5,522 nt of DNA. Origin: Clostridia bacterium. Lineage in GTDB: Bacteria > Bacillota_A > Clostridia > Oscillospirales > CAG-272. The notes under the pieces are model-generated. The model had not been told where the DNA came from and searched no databases. It saw only the letters and a program-made list of their open reading frames with translations. The position numbers and the translations under genes are program-made. The stretch spans positions 1-5,522 of the forward strand of contig JAGAIH010000242.1 in assembly GCA_017626655.1 (NCBI GenBank), in the 5' to 3' direction. Shown here piece after piece: positions 1 through 5,242 of the stretch. Each line of letters opens with the position of its first letter. The stretch's first letter is position 1.

Positions 1-1
1 G

Positions 2-364
2 GAAGCGGCCCAGATCATCCGTACCGTCAAGGATCCCCGCGTCAGCGAGGCCTTCGTCAGCGTCACCGGCGTGGAGGTCACCCCCGACCTGAAGTACGCC
101 AAGATCTTTTATTCCCATATGCAGGGGGACAAGAAGACCGTGAAGAAGGGTCTGGAGTCCTCCGCCCCCTATATCCGCGGTCAGCTGGCCAAGAGCCTCA
201 ACCTCCGCATCACCCCCGAGCTGACCTTCGTGGAGGACACCTCCATCGCCTACGGCGCCAAGATCGAGAAGATCATCAGCGGCTTCACCTACACCGAGGA
301 CGCCCCCGAGGAGGCCGCCGAGACCTCCGCTCTGGACGATCTTTTGGACGAGGACGAGGACTGA
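2..364 (+). CDS. rbfA: 30S ribosome-binding factor A, 5'-truncated by window edge
   Basis: RbfA is a small cytoplasmic KH-fold protein that binds the 30S subunit and helps mature the 5' end of 16S rRNA, notably in the cold. The frame is open from base 2 and gives 120 residues with no start, so the first roughly 20 residues lie outside the window. Family hallmarks are visible: KDPRVSEAFVSVTGVEVTPDLKYAKIF with the usual 'DPR...VTxVExxPDLxxA' spacing (shown here as a pattern), then LRITPELTFVEDTSIAYG, where AYG (fragment residues 83-85) is the characteristic interrupted KH turn. The GTG at 71 is an internal valine, not the start. The last 25 or so residues form an acidic tail (EEAAE...DEDED) of a kind common in clostridial copies. 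nrnA starts 6 bases after the stop, so the two are probably one operon. Identification is secure. Confidence 0.95.
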   Translation, partial: EAAQIIRTVKDPRVSEAFVSVTGVEVTPDLKYAKIFYSHMQGDKKTVKKGLESSAPYIRGQLAKSLNLRITPELTFVEDTSIAYGAKIEKIISGFTYTEDAPEEAAETSALDDLLDEDED

Positions 365-370
365 TCCGCC

Positions 371-1375
371 ATGTATCAGAAGCTCACCTTGACCGAGACC
401 GCCGCCCGCCTGCCTGCGGGCTTGCCCACTCTCATCCTCTTCCACCGCCACCCCGACGGAGACGCCGTAGGCGCGGGCTTTGGCTTGAAACTCATTCTGG
501 AGGCCATGGGCTGTACCGTCTGTTGCGTCTGCGAGGACGAGATCCCCGAGCGGTTGCGCTTTCTCACCGAAGGACTGCAAGACAGCATCCTGAAGGAGAA
601 TCTTCCTACCGATTTCGTGCCTACTCAAATTATTTCGGTGGACACCGCCTCCCCTGCCCAGGCGGGGGTGCTGTACCCCGACTACGAGGGCAGATTTGAC
701 CTCATGATCGACCACCACGCGAAAGGCGAGATGTACGCCGACGGCTACATCGACGGCTCGGCCTCCTCGGCGGGAGAGCTGATCTACCGCCTGTCCCGGG
801 AGCTGGTGATGATGGGCCGTCTTGCCGCCATCCCCGAGGGGGTGGATCGCCTTCTGTACGCCGCCGTCAGCTCGGATACGGGCTGCTTCCGCTACAGCAA
901 CGCCTCCCCCGAGACCCACCGCGCCGCCGCCGCCCTTCTGGAGGCGGGCTTTGACTCCGCCGACCTCAACCACCGCCTTTTCGGGGTGAAGTCCTACAAG
1001 CTCCTCCAGGCCGAGAAGGTGGGCTTTGACCGTCTGAAGCTCTACGCCGACGGAAAGCTGGGCATCGTGGCTATGCCCTATGCGGTCATGGAGCAGTACG
1101 GCTTTACCGACGAGCATCTGGGGACTTTGGTGGACGTAGCCCGCGGACTCCAAGGAGTTCAGGTGGCCGTCGCCATCCGCCAGCCCAAGGCCGAGGGGGT
1201 CTACCGTGTGTCCATGCGCTCCTCCTGTGACGTGGACGTGGCCGCCATCTGCGCCGAGTTCGGCGGCGGCGGGCATATCAAGGCCGCAGGGTGTACCGTG
1301 AGCTGTGAGGGCGGGATGGACGAGGTTGTTGAGGCAATCGCCAAAATAGTGGAGGCTGAATTGTGCAATTATTAA
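371..1375 (+). CDS. nrnA: DHH/DHHA1 family phosphoesterase, NrnA-type (nanoRNase / pAp phosphatase)
   Basis: Members of this family are cytoplasmic, manganese-dependent enzymes that degrade 2-5 nt RNAs from the end and dephosphorylate 3'-phosphoadenosine 5'-phosphate. The 334 residues match the usual 310-340. Metal-binding motifs are intact: HRHPDGDAVG (H25, D29, D31), SVDTAS (D91), the DHH triad (D114-H115-H116), and SSDTGCFRYSN (D169). The C-terminal DHHA1 substrate domain shows MRSS (282-285) and the glycine-rich GGGGHIKAAG (298-307). The ATG at 371 is the first start in frame; a modest GAGGA at 356-360 lies 10 bases upstream, inside the end of rbfA. The rbfA–nrnA order is conserved in Firmicutes. 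Base composition drops near 1325-1345 and the last few codons overlap the start of the HNH gene by 13 bases, so the extreme C-terminus (AELCNY) may have been remodelled. Exact substrate preference cannot be read from sequence; nanoRNase versus pAp specificity is family inference. Confidence 0.92.
   Translation: MYQKLTLTETAARLPAGLPTLILFHRHPDGDAVGAGFGLKLILEAMGCTVCCVCEDEIPERLRFLTEGLQDSILKENLPTDFVPTQIISVDTASPAQAGVLYPDYEGRFDLMIDHHAKGEMYADGYIDGSASSAGELIYRLSRELVMMGRLAAIPEGVDRLLYAAVSSDTGCFRYSNASPETHRAAAALLEAGFDSADLNHRLFGVKSYKLLQAEKVGFDRLKLYADGKLGIVAMPYAVMEQYGFTDEHLGTLVDVARGLQGVQVAVAIRQPKAEGVYRVSMRSSCDVDVAAICAEFGGGGHIKAAGCTVSCEGGMDEVVEAIAKIVEAELCNY
1351..1365 (+). promoter_or_regulatory. Ribosome binding site and GTG start of the HNH gene inside nrnA
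   Basis: GGAGG at 1351-1355 sits 7 bases before the GTG at 1363, ideal spacing, and decides this start. Both lie within the last codons of nrnA, whose stop is at 1373-1375, so ribosomes finishing nrnA are positioned to reinitiate on the HNH gene. A small inverted repeat, AATTG-TG-CAATT (1359-1370), surrounds the start codon; it is short and may be chance. Confidence 0.75.
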
Positions 1376-2214
1376 CCTTCATTTTAGATTCGGATTTTTC
1401 GGGTGGCATTGCGCTTTTGGCAATCGTTGCCGTCGCGGGTCTCGTCGCCTGGCTCTTTTGCCGGATTCACCGAAAGAGGATCCAATTTGTCTCGGAAACG
1501 AGCGAATTGCTTTTGCATCTGAAAAAGATCAACGGCCGTTTTGTTTTTCAGTCCTTTACTTCCGGGTTTCAATATCGGAAAATATTGAAATCCAAATCGC
1601 AGTTTGACCGAACTCGATTTCCAGACATCTTGGAGGAATGGGTTTTTTATCACGAATTTGATGTCAAAAAAGCATTGGATATGGCGAACAAAAACCGTGA
1701 GCTTTTCGAGCAATATATACAAGAATATGAATCGGCAATTCGCGAAGATGCCTTGGTACATCATGCGTATCACGACAAGTATTCCTATTTCCGCCGATAT
1801 GAAGAACACTTGGCTTCGAAGGAAATGTCAAATCCTCCCCGAAGTATATCCGTATTGATCCATAAGCAATATACAAGCCCGCAGGGAAGAAACCACTATC
1901 ATGATGAGCAGCTGTATACGCAGGCCATGATTGTGAATGCATTGCTCAAGAATCAGCTCATACGCGAAAAGCAGGATGAAAAGCAACGGGAACGTGCTCT
2001 TATGACAGACCGCTTGCGATATGAGATTTTGCGCAGAGACGGATTCAAATGTCAAATATGCGGAGCTACGGCAGATGACGGAGTAAAGCTCCATGTGGAT
2101 CATATCAAGCCCGTATCAAAGGGCGGTAAAACCGAGAGGAATAATCTCCGTACATTATGCGAACGGTGTAATTTAGGGAAAGGCGCGGAATACGATCCCA
2201 ACGGTAAAAACTAA
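1363..2214 (+). CDS. Membrane-anchored HNH endonuclease, AT-rich relative to neighbours
   Basis: The 283-residue product has three parts. Residues 14-33 are a hydrophobic helix followed by RIHRKRI, so by the positive-inside rule the N-terminus faces out and the bulk lies in the cytoplasm. Residues about 40-215 form a largely helical, charged region I cannot assign to a named family; it includes the block YTSPQGRNHYHD (170-181) and ends in a K/E/Q/R-rich helix (196-212). Residues 219-275 are a clear HNH nuclease domain: C230xxC233 and C266xxC269 as the structural zinc knuckle, HVDHIKP with D246 and the catalytic H247, N261 of the NNL motif, and N270 in place of the final His (the common HNN variant). 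All nuclease residues look intact, so it is probably active on DNA. GC is about 44% by hand count, well below flanking genes, suggesting acquisition. It overlaps nrnA by 13 bases. No methylase, immunity or transposition gene adjoins it. Role (phage defence, DNA repair or selfish gene) is unknown. Confidence 0.85.
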   Translation: MQLLTFILDSDFSGGIALLAIVAVAGLVAWLFCRIHRKRIQFVSETSELLLHLKKINGRFVFQSFTSGFQYRKILKSKSQFDRTRFPDILEEWVFYHEFDVKKALDMANKNRELFEQYIQEYESAIREDALVHHAYHDKYSYFRRYEEHLASKEMSNPPRSISVLIHKQYTSPQGRNHYHDEQLYTQAMIVNALLKNQLIREKQDEKQRERALMTDRLRYEILRRDGFKCQICGATADDGVKLHVDHIKPVSKGGKTERNNLRTLCERCNLGKGAEYDPNGKN

Positions 2215-2232
2215 TTATTTTCATGATTGAAT

Positions 2233-2285
2233 AAACCTCCCCGCGTGTGGTCATGCTAACCCCATCACGCAAGGAGGTTTTTTCT
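2233..2285 (+). terminator. Hairpin with T-run between HNH gene and spoIIR; its 3' arm holds the spoIIR ribosome binding site
   Basis: AAACCTCC (2233-2240) pairs with GGAGGTTT (2273-2280). After a two-base internal mismatch (CC 2241-2242 against AA 2271-2272), GCGTG (2243-2247) pairs with CACGC (2266-2270), and TGG (2248-2250) with CCA (2262-2264) past a single bulged T, leaving an 11-base loop. Six T residues (2278-2283) follow from the lower stem outward. It therefore resembles an intrinsic terminator for the rbfA–nrnA–HNH transcript. Because AAGGAGG (2271-2277) is within the arm, any transcript reading through would also have the spoIIR start region occluded. The mismatch and the participation of three Ts in the stem make terminator strength uncertain. 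Confidence 0.65.
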
Positions 2286-2288
2286 ATG
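2271..2288 (+). promoter_or_regulatory. Ribosome binding site and start codon of spoIIR
   Basis: AAGGAGG at 2271-2277 is a near-perfect Shine-Dalgarno sequence, 8 bases before the ATG at 2286. This fixes the start at 2286 rather than the upstream in-frame GTG at 2247 or ATG at 2253, both of which fall inside the hairpin. Bases 2273-2277 are paired in the predicted stem. Confidence 0.85.
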
Positions 2289-2894
2289 CCCAAAAAATTT
2301 TACGTAGCCATCGTGGTCCTTCTGGTGACCCTGATGGCCCTCAGCTTCCTGCCCGTCCACGGCGAACGGGCGGTCTACGACACGGTGGTGCGGCTCCACG
2401 TGCTGGCCAACTCGGACAGCGAGGCTGACCAGACCCTCAAGCTCAAGGTGCGGGATGCCGTCCTGGCGGCGTCGGCGCCCCTGGTGAAGGACTGCGCCAC
2501 CCAAGCCCAGGCGGTGGAGGCTCTCACCGCCCACCTGTCCGATCTGGAGTCCGCCGCGCTCGCCGTCGTTGAGTCCGAGGGGTACGACTACCCCGTGACG
2601 GTACTCCTGGGGGAGGAGGACTATCCCACCCGCACCTACGAGTCCTGCGCCTTCCCTGCGGGGACCTACGTCTCCCTTCGCGTCCTCATTGGCTCGGGGG
2701 AGGGGCAGAACTGGTGGTGCTGTCTCTTCCCGCCCCTCTGCCTGTCGGCGGCCACCGTCAAACAGGACAACGAGGATGCCTTCATTCAGGTGGGGCTGAC
2801 CAAGGATCAGTACGGCATCATCACCGAGACGGGAAAGACCAAGTACAAGGTGCGCTTCAAGCTCCTGGAGGTGCTGGAGGACTGGTTTGGTTGA
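2286..2894 (+). CDS. spoIIR: Stage II sporulation protein R
   Basis: SpoIIR is made in the forespore under sigma-F, exported into the space between the two membranes, and signals to the mother-cell protease SpoIIGA, which then cleaves pro-sigma-E. The 202-residue product begins with a signal-like segment: PKK, then a hydrophobic stretch at about 6-23, then PVHGER. Family hallmarks follow: VRLHVLANSDSEADQ (35-49) and LKLKVRDAVL (51-60), then FPAGTYVSLRVLIGSGEG (123-140) and QNWWCCLFPPLC (141-152), and the closing VRFKLLEVLEDWF (189-201). Length and motif order fit an intact protein. It stands alone between two terminators, consistent with a monocistronic sporulation gene. I could not find a convincing sigma-F promoter upstream. 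Its placement after the rbfA–nrnA operon and the HNH gene appears positional rather than functional. The presence of this gene argues for an endospore-forming Clostridia host. Confidence 0.95.
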   Translation: MPKKFYVAIVVLLVTLMALSFLPVHGERAVYDTVVRLHVLANSDSEADQTLKLKVRDAVLAASAPLVKDCATQAQAVEALTAHLSDLESAALAVVESEGYDYPVTVLLGEEDYPTRTYESCAFPAGTYVSLRVLIGSGEGQNWWCCLFPPLCLSAATVKQDNEDAFIQVGLTKDQYGIITETGKTKYKVRFKLLEVLEDWFG

Positions 2895-2905
2895 GTGGAG
2901 CATAT

Positions 2906-2940
2906 AAAAGGGACTACCCACGGCGGAGTAGTCCCTTTTT
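2906..2940. terminator. Strong bidirectional intrinsic terminator between convergent spoIIR and DUF2500-like gene
   Basis: AAAAGGGACTAC (2906-2917) is perfectly complementary to GTAGTCCCTTTT (2928-2939), a 12-bp stem around a 10-base loop, with a T-run (2936-2940) on the plus strand and the matching A-run giving Ts on the minus strand. It lies 11 bases after the spoIIR stop and 4 bases beyond the stop of the minus-strand gene, so it can end both convergent transcripts. Confidence 0.9.
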
Positions 2941-2943
2941 GCG

Positions 2944-3477
2944 TTATTCATTGTCCGAGAAGGGGTCGAAGGTCTTCTCAAATTCCTCCACGGCCTGGGG
3001 GTCGTACTCATCCCCCGCGCCGAAGTCGAAGAAGCCGCCGTTGAGGATGACCAGGGTACCCGTCTGGTCGATGTCCAGAGTGACGTACAGCTCCTCGGGG
3101 ACGGGGTATTCGGTGCGACTTCCGTCGTCGGTGAGGAAGGTCACCAGGAAGGAGACCCCCGTCTTGGGGCGCTTGTTGCCCCCCACGTTGCCGGTCACCA
3201 CCCGCATATCCACCACGCGGGCGGGGAAGCCCTCGGGCTCGGGAGGCATCCAGTCCTCGCCACAGTCATCATCCTCGTCAAGGTCGCCGTCGGTCTCGTC
3301 ACCGTCGTCATCGCCATCGGTCTCCCCGACGGACTCGGCAGGATCCTCCTCGGCCTCCTCGGGATGCTTTTTGGCGCGGCGGACGCTCACCGCCAAGAAC
3401 ACCACCAGACCGATCAGGATGGCGGCAAAGACCAGGGTAAAGATCAGATCGACGGTCAGAAAGGAAAGGTCAAACAT
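2944..3477 (-). CDS. Single-pass membrane protein with acidic linker and C-terminal DUF2500-like domain
   Basis: The 177-residue product has a hydrophobic helix at about 8-31 followed by SVRRAKK (positive inside), then an extremely acidic, low-complexity linker (about 40-76, mostly Asp, Glu and Gly), then a beta-rich domain from about 83 to 152. That domain (PARVVDMRVVTGNVGG..., SFLVTFLTDDGSRTEYPVPEELY, and TGTLVILNGGFFDFG) fits the DUF2500 pattern: a conserved 'V..K/R' strand, a 'VTF...DG...E..VP...Y' core and a closing 'G.L......F..F' strand. DUF2500 has no established function. The ATG at 3477 is chosen because AAGGAG (complement of 3484-3489) lies 6 bases upstream; an open frame continues further upstream to 3927 but runs into the CPBP gene and is not credible. 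The C-terminus is again acidic. It may be expressed from its own promoter in the 125-base gap upstream. The domain call is by eye. Confidence 0.82.
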   Translation of the reverse strand: MFDLSFLTVDLIFTLVFAAILIGLVVFLAVSVRRAKKHPEEAEEDPAESVGETDGDDDGDETDGDLDEDDDCGEDWMPPEPEGFPARVVDMRVVTGNVGGNKRPKTGVSFLVTFLTDDGSRTEYPVPEELYVTLDIDQTGTLVILNGGFFDFGAGDEYDPQAVEEFEKTFDPFSDNE

Positions 3478-3483
3478 GGCAGA

Positions 3484-3489
3484 CTCCTT
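3484..3489 (-). promoter_or_regulatory. Ribosome binding site of the DUF2500-like gene
   Basis: Read on the minus strand, AAGGAG within AAAAAAGGAGTC stands 6 bases before the ATG at 3477-3475. It sets the start well downstream of the longest open frame. Confidence 0.8.
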
Positions 3490-3530
3490 TTTTGATTCAT
3501 AATTCGGAATGGGGGACGCAAATGGGGGGT

Positions 3531-3559
3531 ATCGTACATACCGTGTATCAAATAGCCAA
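3531..3559 (-). promoter_or_regulatory. Possible sigma-A-type promoter for the DUF2500-like gene
   Basis: On the minus strand TTGGCT (complement of 3554-3559) and TACGAT (complement of 3531-3536) are separated by 17 bases. Each matches 4 of 6 consensus positions, so this is weak. The surrounding gap is noticeably AT-richer than the genes. A small inverted repeat, GGTAT-CGTAC-ATACC (3528-3542), overlaps the proposed -10 and could be an operator or chance. Confidence 0.3.
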
Positions 3560-3576
3560 GCGGCAACGCGGAGGTG

Positions 3577-3595
3577 GACGGCCGTCGGAGGCCGT
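3577..3595. repeat. GC-rich inverted repeat just after the CPBP gene
   Basis: ACGGCC (3578-3583) and GGCCGT (3590-3595) form a 6-bp stem with a 6-base loop, and GACGGCCGTC (3577-3586) is itself a perfect 10-bp palindrome. The structure lies 7-26 bases past the CPBP stop on the minus strand but has no following T-run, so it may slow or stabilise the 3' end rather than terminate efficiently. Confidence 0.4.
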
Positions 3596-3602
3596 TCCCC
3601 CA

Positions 3603-4649
3603 TCACCTTACCAGATTCACCACCACCCCGAACAGCCACAGTGCCACGGCGGCGATACCGGCGGGGGAGGCGAAGGCGGCGAGGAGGGCGCGGGGCCACT
3701 GACGGGCGGGGAGCCTGTTGAGGCCGGGGGTGGAGATCTCCTCGGGGCTGTCCAGAAGGTCGGCGCGGGCGCGGCGGCGGAGGATACGGGCCACCTCGCC
3801 GCAGAAGAAGGCCGAGGACAGGAGCAGGAGGGCGATGAGCAGCACCACCAAAAGCCCGATGCTTCCCGTGCTCTTGCAGTAGCCCGACAGGCCCGCCTGG
3901 ACGAAGATGCCGAAGAGGTTGTAGCACAGGTGGACGATCATGGCGGCGATGGAGGAGCGGGTGACGTACATGACCAGGGCCAGGAGCAGCCCCGAGAACA
4001 GGTAGACGGGCAGGGCGGTGAGGTCGAAGTGGAGGAAGGCGAAGAACAGGGCGCTGACCGTGGCGGCGTAGAGGATGCCGTGCTTTTCATGCTCGGCGCA
4101 GAGGATGCCGCGGAAGACCAGCTCCTCGCAGAAGGCGGGAAGCAGACCGTAGGCCAGGATCAGACGGATGGTGGCGCCCACGGTGCCGTCGTTGACCGAG
4201 GCGAAGGTATCGTACAGGGTAAAGGAGGGCTGGGCGGTCATCATGCCGCAGAGCATACCCAAGAGGGTACAGCCCGTGATCAGCATGAGGGAGGCCGACA
4301 GGAGCAGGAACAGATGGGCCAGCTTGATCTTTCCGAAGCGCAGAGCCTTGACATAGTTCCCGGGCTTCAGCCGCACGTAGAGGTAGGCGGGGATGGGGAA
4401 GATCATGAGCTGGAGCAGGATGATGGAGAGGTACTGGCTCTCGCGGGAGAGGAAGGCGGCGTCAATGAGGCGGGAGAGCAGGAGCAGAGCGTAAATGATC
4501 AGCACCAGCACCGTGGCCGAATTGGATACGGCGCGCTTTCCCCGCAGAAAGTCCTGCTGCTTGGGGGTAAATCGGGACAGAAAGGACTTTTTCCCGGGCG
4601 TTTCACTGTTGCCGGGCGGTGGGGTCGGGATGTTGGTTTCAGAATCCAT
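3603..4649 (-). CDS. CPBP family intramembrane glutamic endopeptidase-like protein
   Basis: CPBP (Abi/CaaX protease-like) proteins are multi-pass membrane proteins; some are proteases processing prenylated proteins or bacteriocin peptides, many have unknown targets. The 348-residue product has a soluble proline-rich N-terminus (1-43), hydrophobic segments at about 44-62, 73-92, 110-136, 160-173, 192-207, 213-229, 231-251 and 263-284, and one near the C-terminus (about 327-346). All three family motifs are present: E175-E176-LVF-R180, F203-xxx-H207, and H240-xxx-N244, supplying the proposed catalytic glutamates and histidines. The tail after HxxxN, about 100 residues with a cytoplasmic RRRARADLL stretch and a final membrane helix, is longer than the minimal domain. 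The start at 4649 is the first in frame after a stop; it overlaps the end of the upstream cyclo-ligase gene by 11 bases, and AAAGGAG (complement of 4664-4670) is 14 bases upstream, suggesting translational coupling. No bacteriocin gene is visible nearby. Confidence 0.9.
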   Translation of the reverse strand: MDSETNIPTPPPGNSETPGKKSFLSRFTPKQQDFLRGKRAVSNSATVLVLIIYALLLLSRLIDAAFLSRESQYLSIILLQLMIFPIPAYLYVRLKPGNYVKALRFGKIKLAHLFLLLSASLMLITGCTLLGMLCGMMTAQPSFTLYDTFASVNDGTVGATIRLILAYGLLPAFCEELVFRGILCAEHEKHGILYAATVSALFFAFLHFDLTALPVYLFSGLLLALVMYVTRSSIAAMIVHLCYNLFGIFVQAGLSGYCKSTGSIGLLVVLLIALLLLSSAFFCGEVARILRRRARADLLDSPEEISTPGLNRLPARQWPRALLAAFASPAGIAAVALWLFGVVVNLVR

Positions 4650-5241
4650 GGGGAATGGTCATGCTCCTTTCGTCGAGGATGATGTGGACGGGGATATCGT
4701 GGGCTGCTCTGGGGAGGGCGGCGGCGCGGCAGACCGAGTAGGCCAGGCCTACCGCCGTGTGAGGGATTGCCGACTCCCGCAGGAAAGAGAGAAAGCGGTC
4801 GTAGTAGCCTCCTCCGTAGCCGAGGCGGTAGCCCTCACCGTCAAAGGCCAGGGCGGGGACCAGGATGAGAGCGCGGGAGAAGTCGCTACCTGCCAGCACG
4901 GGGCAGGATCCGTCGGGCTCGGGAATGCCGAAGCGGGCGGGGGTGAGGCGGGAGAAGTCCCCCTCGGGCAGAGCGCGAAAGACCATGCGGCCCTCGTCGG
5001 CTCCCGTGACCGTCACGGGGAGCGCGACGGTCTTGCCCTCGGAGGCGGCCCGTTGGAGGATGGGATCGGTGTTCAGCTCCCCCCGCACCGAAATATACCC
5101 GCAGATTACGGGGGCATCCCGCCACGCGGGGAGGGCGAAGAGCCTTTCGCGGATGGCGGCCTCGGCGGCTTCCCGTGCGTCGGGAGTCAGGCCCCCGCGC
5201 AGAGCGGAGAAATGCCGTCGGAGGGTGGTTTTGTCGGTCAT
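4639..5241 (-). CDS. fau: 5-formyltetrahydrofolate cyclo-ligase
   Basis: This cytoplasmic enzyme (MTHFS; also called YgfA/YqgN) uses ATP to convert 5-formyl-THF to 5,10-methenyl-THF, returning an inhibitory folate to the one-carbon pool. The 200 residues match the family size of about 180-200. Visible motifs: the N-terminal basic KxxLRR helix (K4, R8, R9), GYISVRGELNT (48-58) with the substrate-binding E55, and the strongly conserved LVPALAFDGEGYRLGYGGGYYDRFL (127-151; written here as two contiguous pieces, LVPALAFD and GYRLGYGGGYYDRFL). The C-terminal AAHDIPVHIILDE replaces the more usual 'HDxxVDxIVTE'. The ATG at 5241 follows the stop of the DJ-1 family gene by one base and has no clear ribosome binding site, so it probably depends on reinitiation. 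Its 3' end overlaps the CPBP gene by 11 bases. Identification is secure. Confidence 0.95.
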   Translation of the reverse strand: MTDKTTLRRHFSALRGGLTPDAREAAEAAIRERLFALPAWRDAPVICGYISVRGELNTDPILQRAASEGKTVALPVTVTGADEGRMVFRALPEGDFSRLTPARFGIPEPDGSCPVLAGSDFSRALILVPALAFDGEGYRLGYGGGYYDRFLSFLRESAIPHTAVGLAYSVCRAAALPRAAHDIPVHIILDERSMTIPHGF

Positions 5242-5242
5242 A

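Noticed and set aside
1333..1426. Repeated GGCAATCG at 1333-1340 and 1419-1426 as insertion-site duplication
   Set aside because: Only 8 bases long, both copies lie at the left end rather than flanking the AT-rich gene, and no matching copy was seen at the right end.
1419..1431. Hairpin GGCAA-TCG-TTGCC inside the HNH gene
   Set aside because: Short stem within codons of the membrane helix, no T-run; most likely chance.
1363..2214. HNH gene as part of a group I/II intron or inteins
   Set aside because: No reverse transcriptase, no splice-like motifs, nrnA is uninterrupted and keeps its own stop, and the HNH protein carries a membrane helix.
2166..2232. Sigma-F promoter for spoIIR
   Set aside because: Segments such as GTGTA, GGTAAAAACT and GATTGAATAA were tried as -35 or -10 elements, but no pair gave both an acceptable match and about 15-base spacing.
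2265..3011. Minus-strand open frame (248 codons) opposite spoIIR
   Set aside because: It crosses the bidirectional terminator and has Arg/Gly/His-rich shadow composition; spoIIR is unambiguous on the other strand.
3478..3927. N-terminal extension of the DUF2500-like gene
   Set aside because: The extension is Pro/Arg/His-rich, overlaps the CPBP coding sequence on the same strand, and the ATG at 3477 has its own well-placed AAGGAG.
3492..4682. Long plus-strand open frame (396 codons) across the CPBP gene
   Set aside because: The translation is a low-complexity run of Gly, Glu, Gln and Asp with no family pattern, typical of the complement of a hydrophobic GC-rich gene; the minus-strand CPBP frame has all family motifs.
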